Positions 15,805 to 24,301 of a stretch of DNA of 40,527 bases are shown piece by piece. Both the position numbers and the translations under genes were made by a program. Under the pieces are notes generated by a model, which was not told where the DNA came from, ran no database searches, and saw only the letters and a program-made list of their open reading frames with translations. This DNA comes from Variovorax sp. Root473 (lineage in GTDB: Bacteria > Pseudomonadota > Gammaproteobacteria > Burkholderiales > Burkholderiaceae_C), in assembly GCF_001426505.1 (NCBI RefSeq), contig NZ_LMEV01000016.1, forward strand, positions 355,556 to 396,082, given 5' to 3'. Numbering within the stretch: position 1 is the first letter of the stretch; every line of letters begins with the position of its first letter.

Positions 15805-16658
15805 TCAAGCCTTGAACGCCTGCCTGAGCAGCCACTCCTGAAACGCCAGGATACGCGGGTCCCGGGCGCTGCCTTCCGGGTAAACCAAGTGGTAGGCGTA
15901 GCCCGCCGTCATGGGAACGCCGATGTCGAACAGCCGCACCAGACGGCCCTGCGCGAGGTCGGCGGCGATCATGTCCAGGTCGGCCAGGCCGACCATGCCG
16001 CTCTCGGTGACGGCGCGCACCACGTCGCTGGAGTCGACGAAACCGATGCAGCGGCTGTCGTCGAACCCTTCGATGCCGGCCGCGGCCATCCACATCGGCC
16101 AGTTCGGCCAGACCATGCCGTCGGTCTTCCAGTCGACGTAGCACAGCGTGTGCTGGAACAGGTCGCGCGGCGTTGCCAGCGGAGGTCCGCTGGCAAGGAG
16201 CCTGGGGCTGCAGACCGGCACGATCACGGTGTCGAACAACCGCTGCGAACGTGTGCCCGCGTCGCGACCGGTGCCGAAGCGGATCGCCACGTCGATGTCG
16301 TCGGCGTCAAAGTCTCGCAGCGTGTCGGAAATGTCGAAACCCAGTTCCAGCCCTGGGTTCGTGGCCCGGAACTGCGGCAGCCGGGGCAGCAGCCAGTTGG
16401 TCGCGAAGCGGGCGCTGGTCGACAGGCGCAGCGTCGCCACCCCGCGCGCCATGCGCCGGGCGCGGCCGGCGGCGCGGCGCAGGGTGTCGAGCGCCTCGGC
16501 GGTGGCCTCGAACCACACGGCGCCGGCCGACGTGAGGCGGATGCTGCGGCTGGTGCGCGTGAACAGCATCACGCCGAGTTGCTCCTCGATCTCCTTGATC
16601 TGGTGGCTCACGGCCGCCGGCGTCAGCCCCACCTCTTCGGCGGCCTCGGCGAGGCGTC
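15805..16658 (-). pseudogene. LysR-type regulator (GcvA-like), 5'-truncated
   Basis: The frame encodes a GcvA-type LysR protein from the second helix of the DNA-binding domain onward: AEAAEEVGLTPAAVSHQIKE, then FTRTSRSIRLTSAGAVWFEA, a full substrate-binding domain (ATLRLSTSARFATNWLLPRLPQF to the end) and the terminator TGA at 15805-15807. The normal first ~22 residues (the LPPLNALRAFEAAARHxSF segment) are missing. Upstream of about 16658 the frame runs into sequence antisense to an aminotransferase fragment. The only nearby start would be a GTG inside the recognition motif (EEVGL), giving a protein without an intact helix-turn-helix. I therefore call it a pseudogene. No frameshift or stop is seen in the remaining part, so the loss may be recent. 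Confidence 0.75.
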
Positions 16659-16953
16659 GATCTGGAACCTGGCCTTCTGGAACGGCGAGGCGGTGGTGTG
16701 GCCGGAGGCCGACATCCTCGTCGGTACCACGATGGGCATCGTGCGGCGGCAGCTCGATCGCGTCGGCGTCCCGCAGCGCAGCCAGGTGCTGCGGCTGGCC
16801 GACCTGCCTGGGCTGGCCGGCGCCGTGGTCATGAACTCGTGGACGCCGGGCGTGGCGGTGCACCGCATCGGCGACGTGGCCTTGCCGCCAGCACCGGCTT
16901 TCGTGGAACTGCTGCACCGGGCGTATGCGGCCGAGCCGCTCGTGTCGCCTTGA
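16651..16953 (+). pseudogene. class IV aminotransferase, C-terminal remnant
   Basis: About 100 residues in one + strand frame match the C-terminal third of class IV (branched-chain/D-amino-acid type) aminotransferases. The block EASIWNLAFWNGEAVVWPEAD is followed by LVGTTMGIVRRQLDRVG, LADLPGL, VVMNSWTPGVAVHRIGDV and a final FVELLHRAYAAEPLVSP before TGA 16951-16953. The PLP-binding lysine and the whole N-terminal half are absent. No start codon or ribosome site belongs to it; upstream bases are the reverse complement of the truncated lysR. It is a fragment left by the same deletion that removed the lysR 5' end. The 67 bases from 16954 to the next gene hold nothing I recognise. Confidence 0.75.
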
Positions 16954-17020
16954 ACGAGCCCTCGTGTGCGGACGCGGCGCACCCTGCCTCCCGAGCGCGC
17001 CGCGTGGCCGGGCCCGCCGG

Positions 17021-17485
17021 CTACCAGCGGATGCCGAGCTTGACGAACAGCTTCGACAGCACGAACAGCGGGCCGACCCAGAGGTACTGGAGGTCCTCGA
17101 AGAACGACGGCTTCTTGCCTTCGATCTTGTGGCCGACGAACTGGAAGATCCACGCCACCACGAAGATCGCCGCCGACACCGGCGCCACCGCGGCGCCCAT
17201 CGCATGCACCGCCACCAGCGCCAGCACCGTGAGCGCCAGCATGGTGATGAGAAAGGCCGGCGAGCGCAGCAGGGCGTAGTACACGAGGCTGGCCGCCACG
17301 AAAGCGTAGGCCACCCACGGGTGGATCGCGAACAGCAGCCCGACGATACTCAGCATGATCGCGGGAATGGCCACGAAGTGGATCAACTCGTTGGTCGGAT
17401 GGCGGTGGCTCTCCTCGTAATGGGCGAGCAGGCGGTCGACCTTGCGCTCGCTGGTGGCGAGCGGGGCGGCGGCGGTGTGGGTCAT
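17021..17485 (-). CDS. DUF962/Mpo1-like membrane protein
   Basis: A 154-residue protein with four predicted helices and the Mpo1/DUF962 signature near its start: VDRLLAHYEESHRHPTNELIHFVAIP (residues ~17-42), with His residues of the metal site. Later elements, such as WIFQFVGHKIEGKKPSFFEDLQYLWVGPLFVL (~115-146), carry the second conserved His and the family's GHxxxEGKKPA-type motif. Yeast Mpo1 is an Fe(II) dioxygenase that shortens 2-hydroxy fatty acids by one carbon; the bacterial proteins are usually uncharacterised. The start at 17485 is taken because a GGAG-like site (CGGAGAC) lies ~8 bases upstream; the frame open to 17575 is unlikely coding. Divergent from the response regulator. Confidence 0.85.
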   Translation of the reverse strand: MTHTAAAPLATSERKVDRLLAHYEESHRHPTNELIHFVAIPAIMLSIVGLLFAIHPWVAYAFVAASLVYYALLRSPAFLITMLALTVLALVAVHAMGAAVAPVSAAIFVVAWIFQFVGHKIEGKKPSFFEDLQYLWVGPLFVLSKLFVKLGIRW

Positions 17486-17622
17486 GGCGGGTCTCCGGGG
17501 CGCCGTGCGTTGCGGCAGGACTTCCATGGTGCCCACGGCGCGGCACCATGGCAAGTAGCGCTGTCCCGGCGCCATGACTTAGGGCACTGTCGCGCCGGAC
17601 CTGCGCCGCTAAGATCAAATCC

Positions 17623-18342
17623 GTGGCCTCTTTCGACTCCCCCTCCGTACCCCCGCCGCCCACCACCGACACCGGTGCGCCTGTCGGCGTGTCCGGCGCG
17701 ATCCTGGTGGTGGACGACCACGACCTGCTGCGCCTGGGCGTGAGCGCGCTGGTGCAGGCGCAGGCCGCCACCTCGGGTGCGCGCATTTCGGTGTTCGAGG
17801 CCGGCAACATCGCCGATGCGCTCGCGCTCTACGCGGCTCATGAGGCCGCCATCGGCCTCGTGCTGCTCGACCTCGCGCTGCCCGACACGCACGGGCTCAG
17901 CGGCCTGGCCGAATTCCGCCTGCGGTTTCCAGCGGCGCGCGTCGTGGTGCTCTCGGGCACCGCCAACAGCACGCTGGCGCAGGGCGCGCTCGCACTCGGG
18001 GCCAGCGCCTTCTTGCCGAAGTCCGCCGACCTGAAGGAAATGGTGGGCTTCATCCGCGCCTGCGGCCTGTTCGAGGCCGACGGCACGCCGCCGCAGCCGT
18101 TGCCGCCGGCGGCGCTGCCCAAGTCGCTCTCGGGCTATGCGGAGTTCGCGCACGCCAGCGCCTGGCAGGAACTCACGCCGCGCCAGATGCAGGTGCTGCA
18201 GTGGGTGCTCGAAGGCAAGGCGAACAAGGAGATCGCGCAACTGGCCAACCTGAGCGAGGGCACGGTGAAGAACCATGTCTCAACCATCCTCCTGCTGTTC
18301 GGCATGCGCTCGCGCGCCCAGCTGATCAGCATGCTGCGTTGA
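17623..18342 (+). CDS. LuxR/NarL-type response regulator
   Basis: A 239-residue two-domain regulator. The receiver domain (residues ~25-145) has the acidic pair Asp31-Asp32, the phospho-acceptor Asp83 in [11 protein letters not shown], and Lys133 in FLPKSA. The C-terminal LuxR helix-turn-helix (residues ~184-238) reads [23 protein letters not shown] followed by [14 protein letters not shown]. It is preceded by a Pro-rich N-terminus. The GTG start at 17623 has no ribosome site, but a TAAGAT box (17610-17615) ends 7 bases before it, so a leaderless message is plausible. The stop overlaps a TTG that starts the hybrid kinase gene (TTGA), so kinase and regulator are translationally coupled and probably a cognate pair. 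Confidence 0.92.
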   Translation: MASFDSPSVPPPPTTDTGAPVGVSGAILVVDDHDLLRLGVSALVQAQAATSGARISVFEAGNIADALALYAAHEAAIGLVLLDLALPDTHGLSGLAEFRLRFPAARVVVLSGTANSTLAQGALALGASAFLPKSADLKEMVGFIRACGLFEADGTPPQPLPPAALPKSLSGYAEFAHASAWQELTPRQMQVLQWVLEGKANKEIAQLANLSEGTVKNHVSTILLLFGMRSRAQLISMLR

Positions 18343-20138
18343 GCGGCGCCACGCTGGCGGGCCGCGGCGACGCCGCCGCCGGCCAGCTGCTGAGCCAGCG
18401 CGTGCTGCGCGAGCACGTCGGCTCGGTCTACGACACCTACGGCATTTCCACGCTGACCCATCTGGGCTTCGTGATCGTGTTCGGCTGCATCATCTATTCG
18501 CAGCTCGACGACGCGCGCCTGCTGTTCTGGATGGCGGCGCTGGTGGCGGTCGATATCTACGTGTTCTTCACGCCGCGCTGGACGCCCGCCCGCCCGGCCT
18601 CGGAGAGCCCGTACTGGGCGCGCAAGATTTCGCGCATGGTCACGCTGGTGAGCATGATCACGGCGGTGGTGCCCTGGTTCATCGTGCCGCACGAGAACAT
18701 GCCCATGACCTCGCTGCTGATGGCCGTGATCGTCGGCAGCTGCGCGCGCGCCGCGCAGTCGCTGTGGCCGCTCAAGCCCGCGCTGTTCGGCTACACGCTG
18801 CCCATGTCGCTGGGCATGATCATCGCGCTGGCCTGGCAGGGCGACGGCCTGCATCTGTTCCTGGCCGCGGCCGGCTCGGCTTACCTCCTGCTCACGCTGC
18901 ACGCCGGCGTGCGCCAGCACCGGCTGCTGACCGACTCGCTCATGTTGCGTTTCGAGAACGAGGCGCTGGCTGCGCGCCTGGGCGAGCAGATCGCCGCCAC
19001 CGAGCGCGCCAGCGAAGAAAAAACCCGCTTCCTCGGCGCCGCCAGCCACGACCTGCGCCAGCCCCTGCACGCCATCGCGCTGTTCGGCGCCGCGCTCGAG
19101 AACGAACTGCGCGGCCGCCCCGAGAGCCGCAATGCCGAGCGGCTGATGCGCGCCGTGAACGCGCTGGGTGCATCGCTGGACACCATGCTCGATGTGTCCC
19201 GGCTCGACGCCGGCGTCATCACGCCGTCGCCGCAACCGGTCGAACTCGATGCGCTGTTCCTGCCGCTCAACCACACCTTCTCGGCGCAGGCGGAGCAAAA
19301 GCAGCTGCAGCTGCGCGTGCGCGCCAGCGGCCTGTGGGTGCGCAGCGATCCGCAGCTGCTGCACCGCATGCTGTCCAACCTGATGGACAACGCCCTCAAG
19401 TACACGGTGCAGGGCGGCGTGACCGTGACGGCGCGCGACCGCGGCGACACCGTGTGGATCGAGGTGCGCGACACCGGCATCGGCATCGCGCCCGAGCAGT
19501 CGCACCGCATCTTCGAAGAGTTCTACCAAATCGATAACCCGGGCCGCGACCGTGCGCGCGGCCTGGGCATCGGCCTGTCGATCGTGCGGCGCCTGTCGCG
19601 GCTTCTGGGCCATCCGGTGCAGATGCATTCGCGTCCGGGCCGGGGCACGCACTTCCGCGTCGTGCTGCCGACCGTGCCGCCGCAGGTCAGTGCGCTCGTG
19701 GGGCCGTTCCCGGCCGGCAGCGCCGAACTGTCCGTGCGCCGCCGCGCCGCCACGCTGCCCGGCCGCGTGCTGCTGATGGACGACGAACTCGAAATCCGCG
19801 AAGCCATGACCGATCTGCTGCGCTCGCACGCGATCGACGCGCACGCCGTCGCCGACGAAGCCGCTGCGTCCGATGCGCTGCACCAGGCCCGCGCCGAGGG
19901 TCGGCCCTTCGGGCTGCTGATGTGCGACTACCGCTTGGCCGACGGGGTCGACGGCCTCGACGTGGGCCTGCGCCTGAGCCGACACCTGGGCACCGAGCTG
20001 CCGCTGCTGCTCATCACCGGCGAGACCTCGCCCGACCGCCTGCAGCGCGTGCGCGAGTCGGGCGTGCCCGTGCTGTTCAAGCCCGTGGCACCCGATGCGC
20101 TGCTGCAGGCCATGGCGGGGCTCGCGACGGCGCCGTAG
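18339..20138 (+). CDS. membrane hybrid histidine kinase with C-terminal receiver
   Basis: A 599-residue protein if started at TTG 18339. About six transmembrane helices lie in residues ~40-190 with no large periplasmic domain, so the signal is probably sensed in or at the membrane. The kinase core follows: H box [16 protein letters not shown] with His237, N box [11 protein letters not shown] (~346-356), G1 [10 protein letters not shown] (~378-387) and G2 GLGIGLSIV (~408-416). The C-terminal receiver has Asp481-Asp482, phospho-acceptor Asp530 and Lys581. No ATG is in frame before the membrane domain; the TTG overlapping the regulator's stop is the best start. The HDLRQPL type of H box is typical of orphan-like hybrid kinases in beta-proteobacteria. 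Ligand unknown. Confidence 0.88.
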   Translation: MSGATLAGRGDAAAGQLLSQRVLREHVGSVYDTYGISTLTHLGFVIVFGCIIYSQLDDARLLFWMAALVAVDIYVFFTPRWTPARPASESPYWARKISRMVTLVSMITAVVPWFIVPHENMPMTSLLMAVIVGSCARAAQSLWPLKPALFGYTLPMSLGMIIALAWQGDGLHLFLAAAGSAYLLLTLHAGVRQHRLLTDSLMLRFENEALAARLGEQIAATERASEEKTRFLGAASHDLRQPLHAIALFGAALENELRGRPESRNAERLMRAVNALGASLDTMLDVSRLDAGVITPSPQPVELDALFLPLNHTFSAQAEQKQLQLRVRASGLWVRSDPQLLHRMLSNLMDNALKYTVQGGVTVTARDRGDTVWIEVRDTGIGIAPEQSHRIFEEFYQIDNPGRDRARGLGIGLSIVRRLSRLLGHPVQMHSRPGRGTHFRVVLPTVPPQVSALVGPFPAGSAELSVRRRAATLPGRVLLMDDELEIREAMTDLLRSHAIDAHAVADEAAASDALHQARAEGRPFGLLMCDYRLADGVDGLDVGLRLSRHLGTELPLLLITGETSPDRLQRVRESGVPVLFKPVAPDALLQAMAGLATAP

Positions 20139-20182
20139 CGTCCCGTACACAGCTTGCGGTCGAAAGTGAATACGTTGTAGTT

Positions 20183-20222
20183 CATTGCGTGCCGATCGAT
20201 TCGGATAGGCACACATGCAATG
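20183..20222 (+). promoter_or_regulatory. nested inverted repeat upstream of the repeat lipoprotein
   Basis: In the 193-base gap after the kinase gene, CATTGC-GTGCC (20183-20193) pairs with GGCAC (20208-20212) and GCAATG (20217-20222), leaving a 4-base bulge (ACAT). A smaller CCGA/TCGG pair (20192-20195 / 20201-20204) competes inside the loop. No T-tract follows, so a terminator is unlikely. It could be an RNA structure or an operator for the lipoprotein gene. The rest of the gap (20139-20331) shows no coding region; the next ribosome site is AGGGAG at 20321-20326. Confidence 0.35.
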
Positions 20223-20331
20223 ACTTTTGGCACTGCCGGGAACACTGGCCCCGTCGTAATTTCGGGTTTCCACGGCGTCGACGGACTGCGGTCCGCGTTG
20301 CCCCCGAACAAGAATCGACCAGGGAGTGCTC

Positions 20332-21369
20332 ATGAATTTCAAACCTGCTGCAGTGGCCGCCGCGACGGCCGCGTTGCTGGCTCTGACCGCATGCGGAGGT
20401 GGAGGCAGCGGCGGTGGTGGCGGCGGATTCGCCTTGCCGCCTGCTCCGGCACCTGCCCCCGCCCCGGCACCCGCTCCAGCCCCCACGCCGGCTCCGGCAC
20501 CCGCACCTGCACCGAATCCGGGTGCCACCACTTACCTGTACGAAGGCCTGCCGGCGGCGACCACGGCATCGGCATTCTTTGACAGCCTTGCCGCGCAGGG
20601 CGCACGGGGATTCCGTTTCCTGAGCGGTTTCGCCTTCACGACCAGCCCGACCACCTTCGATCAGGTTGATGGGTTCGTGAAAACCGTCGATGCGACCTAC
20701 AGCTACGAGAAGAAGCCGCAGGCTACGTCCAATGCGGACTTGCTGAACCAGTTGAACGAAGCCGGTGCGCGGGGCTTCCAATGGGCGGGCGAGCTGGGCG
20801 TCGGCAGCGAGGTCTTCAACCTCTACCGCAAGAGCGGTGCCGACGGTGCCACCTACAGCTATCGCGTCGAGCTGCAGGCCGCAAGCAAGGCAGCCTACCT
20901 GACGCAGGCCAACGGCCAGGGCGCGAGCGGCTTCTACAACCGCACGTTCGCGTTCCTGACCGGTGATCCGGCGGGTGCGGTGGCCGTCTACGAAAAGAGT
21001 TCGGCCAGCAGCGCCACGTTCGGCTATGAACTGGGCGATCCCATCGGTGACCACGCTGGCTACCTTGCGCAGTTCAACGAGCGCGGCGCTCGTGGTTTCC
21101 GTTTCCGCACGGAGTTTGTCTTCTCCGATGGCGGCGGTGTGATCTACACCAAGGATTTGTCGCAGTCGGCGACCTTCAGCTTCTATTCGCTCGCACCGAC
21201 CACCAACGCCACGGCCTTCATCCTGCAAGCGAATGCAGAAGGGGCCAAGAAGGCGGCGCTGCTCGGCCATCTGGCGCTGAGCAGCGGCGAGCAGAAGGCT
21301 TACTACTTCACACCGACCGACTGCAATGCCAGCCCGGTCTGCGGTCCGGTGTCACTGTTCGGTTTCTGA
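20332..21369 (+). CDS. lipoprotein with five tandem ~54-residue repeats, function unknown
   Basis: A 345-residue protein. Lipobox LTAC puts the acylated Cys at residue 21, followed by a Gly-rich stretch and an Ala-Pro spacer (residues ~36-64) that would lift the rest off the membrane. Residues 65-345 are five repeats starting at 65, 121, 173, 228 and 280. Each opens with A-T-[TYF]-x-[YF] and has a central L-x-x-x-N/A-x-x-G-A-x-G-[FY] helix end, as in [13 protein letters not shown] and [12 protein letters not shown], then two strands ending in an aromatic pair (NLYRK, AVYEK, VIYTK). The last repeat has lost the GARGF core. I do not recognise the family. AGGGAG is 5 bases before the ATG at 20332. 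A strong terminator follows. It is the next gene after the two-component pair and may be its target or its sensor accessory; this is inference. Confidence 0.8.
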   Translation: MNFKPAAVAAATAALLALTACGGGGSGGGGGGFALPPAPAPAPAPAPAPAPTPAPAPAPAPNPGATTYLYEGLPAATTASAFFDSLAAQGARGFRFLSGFAFTTSPTTFDQVDGFVKTVDATYSYEKKPQATSNADLLNQLNEAGARGFQWAGELGVGSEVFNLYRKSGADGATYSYRVELQAASKAAYLTQANGQGASGFYNRTFAFLTGDPAGAVAVYEKSSASSATFGYELGDPIGDHAGYLAQFNERGARGFRFRTEFVFSDGGGVIYTKDLSQSATFSFYSLAPTTNATAFILQANAEGAKKAALLGHLALSSGEQKAYYFTPTDCNASPVCGPVSLFGF

Positions 21370-21432
21370 GTCCCAAAAAGGCACACACGCAGGGGGAAAT
21401 ACAAAGGGAGAAATAAGAAAGACAGGGAGCTG

Positions 21433-21466
21433 ACGGCCCCCGGCGAAAGTCGGGGGCCGTTTTTTT
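21433..21466 (+). terminator. rho-independent terminator after the repeat lipoprotein
   Basis: ACGGCCCCCG (21433-21442) and CGGGGGCCGT (21451-21460) form a 10-bp GC-rich stem around an 8-base loop, followed by TTTTTT and more T residues. No T-tract is present on the other strand, so it serves the + transcript only; ftsY on the opposite strand ends 30 bases away without its own hairpin. Confidence 0.93.
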
Positions 21467-21496
21467 GTCCGAAGCGAAAGGCGAAAGCTTCTTCGC

Positions 21497-22810
21497 TCAG
21501 CCCAGCAATGCCTGCGCGAACTCGCGGGCGTTGAAAGTCTCGAGGTCTTCGAGCTTTTCGCCCACGCCGATGAAGTACACGGGAATCGGCCGCTCGCGCG
21601 CGATGGCGCACAGCACGCCGCCCTTGGCGGTGCCGTCGAGCTTGGTGACGATGAGGCCCGTGAGGCCCAGCGTTTCGTCGAAGGCCCGGACCTGTGCGAG
21701 CGCGTTCTGGCCGGTGTTGCCGTCGATCACCAGCAGCACCTCGTGCGGCGCGGTGGCGTCGGCCTTGGTGACGACGCGCTTGATCTTCTTCAGCTCGTCC
21801 ATCAAGTGCAGCTGCGTCGGCAGGCGCCCGGCCGTGTCGACCAGCACCACGTCCTTGCCGCGCGCCTTGCCGGCGTTCACGGCGTCGAAGCTCACGGCCG
21901 AGGGGTCGCCGCCTTCGTTGCTGACGATCTCGACGGTGTTGCGGTCGGCCCAGACCAGCAACTGCTCGCGTGCCGCCGCGCGGAAGGTGTCGGCCGCGGC
22001 CAGCAACACCGAGGCGCCTTCGGTGGCCAGGTGCTTGGTGAGCTTGCCGATGGAGGTGGTCTTGCCCGCGCCGTTGACGCCCGCCACCATGATCACCGTG
22101 GGCGTGTACTCACCGATGACCAGCGGCTTCTCCAGCGGCTTGAGCAGGTCGGTGACGGCGTCGGCCAGCAACAGCTTGACCTGCGCGGCGTCGGTCGCCA
22201 TCTGGCGCTTGACGCGCACCTTCAGGTCGGCGAGCAGGTACTCGGTGGCCTTGACGCCGGTGTCGGCCATCAGCAATGCCGATTCGAGTTCCTCATACAG
22301 CGCGTCGTCGATTTGCGCGTTGACGAACACGGCCTGGATGCCGGTGCCGGTCTTGCGCAGGCCGGTCTTGAGCTTGTCGAACCAGCTCTTGCGCTCGGTG
22401 GCGATGGGGGCCGGTTCGGTGACAACAGCGACAGGCACGGGAGGCGGTGCGGGCACGGGCGCCGGAGGGGGCGGTGGCGCAATGACAGGCGCGGGTGCGG
22501 GAACGGGTGCAGGCGCAGGGATCGGCGTCGGCGCGGCGACCGGAACTGGCGCCGGAGCAACCACTGGCGCCGGAGCAACCACAGGCGCCGCAGGTGTCGG
22601 CTCGGGAGCCGGGGCAGGTGGCGGTGCAGGAACGGGGGCAGGCACGGGCGCTTCCGCCGCCGGCTTCGACCCGAACCAGCTCGACGGCGAGAACACCGAG
22701 CGTGCCGGTGCGGGTTCCGCGGCCGGGGAGGGCGCGGGTTCGGTGATCGGCGGCGGGGCCGGTGTCACCGGGGCATCGGCAGGTGGTTTTTTCTTGAAGA
22801 AACTGAACAT
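21497..22810 (-). CDS. ftsY: signal recognition particle receptor FtsY
   Basis: A 437-residue SRP-family GTPase. The NG domain begins near residue 142 (SWFDKLKTGLRKTGTGI). The G1 loop is GVNGAGKTT (residues ~244-252), the insertion-box part AAADTFRAAAREQL (~271-284), G3 DTAGRL (~325-330) and G4 TKLDGTAKGG (~396). FtsY docks ribosome-SRP complexes at the membrane. The N-terminal ~135 residues after MFSFFKKKPP are a long Pro/Ala/Val-rich, nearly uncharged linker, unlike the acidic A domain of E. coli FtsY; membrane contact may rely on the first basic-aromatic residues. No ribosome site; a weak TAAAAA box (22823-22818) ends 7 bases before the ATG. Divergent from the M16 gene, 29 bases apart. Confidence 0.96.
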   Translation of the reverse strand: MFSFFKKKPPADAPVTPAPPPITEPAPSPAAEPAPARSVFSPSSWFGSKPAAEAPVPAPVPAPPPAPAPEPTPAAPVVAPAPVVAPAPVPVAAPTPIPAPAPVPAPAPVIAPPPPPAPVPAPPPVPVAVVTEPAPIATERKSWFDKLKTGLRKTGTGIQAVFVNAQIDDALYEELESALLMADTGVKATEYLLADLKVRVKRQMATDAAQVKLLLADAVTDLLKPLEKPLVIGEYTPTVIMVAGVNGAGKTTSIGKLTKHLATEGASVLLAAADTFRAAAREQLLVWADRNTVEIVSNEGGDPSAVSFDAVNAGKARGKDVVLVDTAGRLPTQLHLMDELKKIKRVVTKADATAPHEVLLVIDGNTGQNALAQVRAFDETLGLTGLIVTKLDGTAKGGVLCAIARERPIPVYFIGVGEKLEDLETFNAREFAQALLG

Positions 22811-22839
22811 CGGGAGCTTTTTACAATCCGACCCATTCT

Positions 22840-24285
22840 ATGAAACACCTCTCGCCACGCCGCGCTGCGTCTGGTGCGGTGCTGGCCCTGGCGCTTTCGG
22901 CGCTGTGGACCGTGCCTGCGCAGGCCCAGTCCAACCCCGCTTCCGCCGCGTCGGCCTCCGCCGCCGCGGCCCCGGGCCCCCAGCAATTCACCCTCGCCAA
23001 CGGCATGACCGTGATCGTGCAGCCCGACCGGCGCTCGCCGACCGCGGTGCAGATGGTCTGGGTGCGGGTCGGGTCCATGGACGAGGTCGACGGCACCTCG
23101 GGCGTGGCGCACGTGCTGGAGCACATGCTGTTCAAGGGCACGAAGACCGTGCCGCCCGGCGAGTTTTCGCGCCGCGTGGCGGCGCTGGGCGGCCAGGAAA
23201 ACGCCTTCACCATGCGCGACGCCACGGGGTACTACCAGCAGATTCCGGTCGGTAGCCTCGAACAGGTGATGAAGCTCGAATCGGACCGCTTCGCCAACAA
23301 CCAGTGGCCTGACGACGAGTTCAAGCGCGAGATCGAGGTGGTCAAGGAAGAGCGCCGCCTGCGCACCGAGGACCAGCCGCGCGCGCTGCTCGGCGAGCAG
23401 CAGAACGCCGCCGTCTTCACCTCGTCGCCGTACCGCCGCCCGGTGGTGGGCTGGATGAGCGACCTTGAGTCGATGACGCCCGCCGATGCGCGCGCCTTCT
23501 TCCAGCGCTGGTACGTGCCGGCCAACGCCGTGCTCGTGGTGGTCGGCGATGTCGACGTGGCGCGCGTGCGCGCGCTGGCCGAGAAGTACTACGGCAGCAT
23601 CCCCGCGCGCGCCGTGCCGGAGCGCAAGCCGCGCACCGAGCCCGCACAACGCGGCATCCGCCGCATCGAATTCAAGGCCCCGGCCGAGCAGGCGTACGTG
23701 TCGCTCGCGTTCCGCGTGCCGCAGCTCACCAACGTCGACGACGCGAACAGCGACGCCTGGGCGCTGGTGGTGCTCTCGGCGGTGCTCGACGGCTACGCCG
23801 GCGCGCGGCTGGACCGCGCGCTCACGCAGGGCCCCGCTCGCGTGGCCGACTCGGCCGGCGCGTACGCGGGCTTCGTCGGCCGCGGCCCGCAGCTGTTCAT
23901 GCTCGACGGCGTGCCGGCCGCCGGCAAGACCGCCGAGACGGTCGAGGCCGCGCTGCGTGCGCAGGTGGCGCGCGTGGCGAAAGAGGGCGTCGGCGAGGCC
24001 GAGCTGGCCCGCGTCAAGACGCAGTGGGTGGCGAGCGAGACCTACAAGCGCGATTCGGTGATGGCGCAGGCGCGCGAACTCGGCAGCAACTGGATCCAGG
24101 GCCTGCCGCTGGACGCCAGCGAGCGCATCGTCGCCCGGCTGCAGGCCGTGACGGCGGCGCAGGTGCAGGCCGTGGCCGCCCGGTATTTCGGCGATGACCA
24201 GCTCACGGTCGCCACGCTGCGGCCCCTGCCGCCCGAACCCAAGCGCGGCCGCGGCTTCGCAGCCCCCGCTGGCGAGATGCGCTGA
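22840..24285 (+). CDS. M16 family zinc metallopeptidase, catalytic subunit
   Basis: A 481-residue exported protein with a signal peptide (residues ~1-30, ending PAQAQ) and the two-domain M16 (pitrilysin/processing peptidase) layout. The inverted zinc motif is His91-Val-Leu-Glu94-His95 in SGVAHVLEHMLFKGT, with the third ligand in the KEER region (Glu170/171), the spacing known for HxxEH-x76-E. The C-terminal half has the usual pseudo-repeat with R/Y substrate residues. Family members degrade short peptides. It is followed 16 bases later by a second M16 gene without the zinc site, as in the known paired M16B heterodimers. TACAAT (22822-22827) ends 12 bases before the ATG; no ribosome site. Confidence 0.93.
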   Translation: MKHLSPRRAASGAVLALALSALWTVPAQAQSNPASAASASAAAAPGPQQFTLANGMTVIVQPDRRSPTAVQMVWVRVGSMDEVDGTSGVAHVLEHMLFKGTKTVPPGEFSRRVAALGGQENAFTMRDATGYYQQIPVGSLEQVMKLESDRFANNQWPDDEFKREIEVVKEERRLRTEDQPRALLGEQQNAAVFTSSPYRRPVVGWMSDLESMTPADARAFFQRWYVPANAVLVVVGDVDVARVRALAEKYYGSIPARAVPERKPRTEPAQRGIRRIEFKAPAEQAYVSLAFRVPQLTNVDDANSDAWALVVLSAVLDGYAGARLDRALTQGPARVADSAGAYAGFVGRGPQLFMLDGVPAAGKTAETVEAALRAQVARVAKEGVGEAELARVKTQWVASETYKRDSVMAQARELGSNWIQGLPLDASERIVARLQAVTAAQVQAVAARYFGDDQLTVATLRPLPPEPKRGRGFAAPAGEMR

Positions 24286-24301
24286 AAGGCACCGGATTCC
24301 C

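Noticed and set aside
16623..17810. Long reverse-strand open frame spanning the DUF962 gene and the scar, possibly a fused gene
   Set aside because: It is out of frame with both the DUF962 gene and the LysR remnant; its translation has no conserved features.
18135..20531. 798-codon open frame on the reverse strand opposite the kinase
   Set aside because: Composition is the complement of the kinase coding frame; it starts with Gly/Ala repeats antisense to the lipoprotein spacer.
22400..22780. Repetitive GGCGCAGG/CGGGTGC-rich DNA that resembles a direct-repeat array
   Set aside because: It is the coding sequence for the Pro/Ala linker of FtsY; units are irregular and there are no CRISPR-like spacers.
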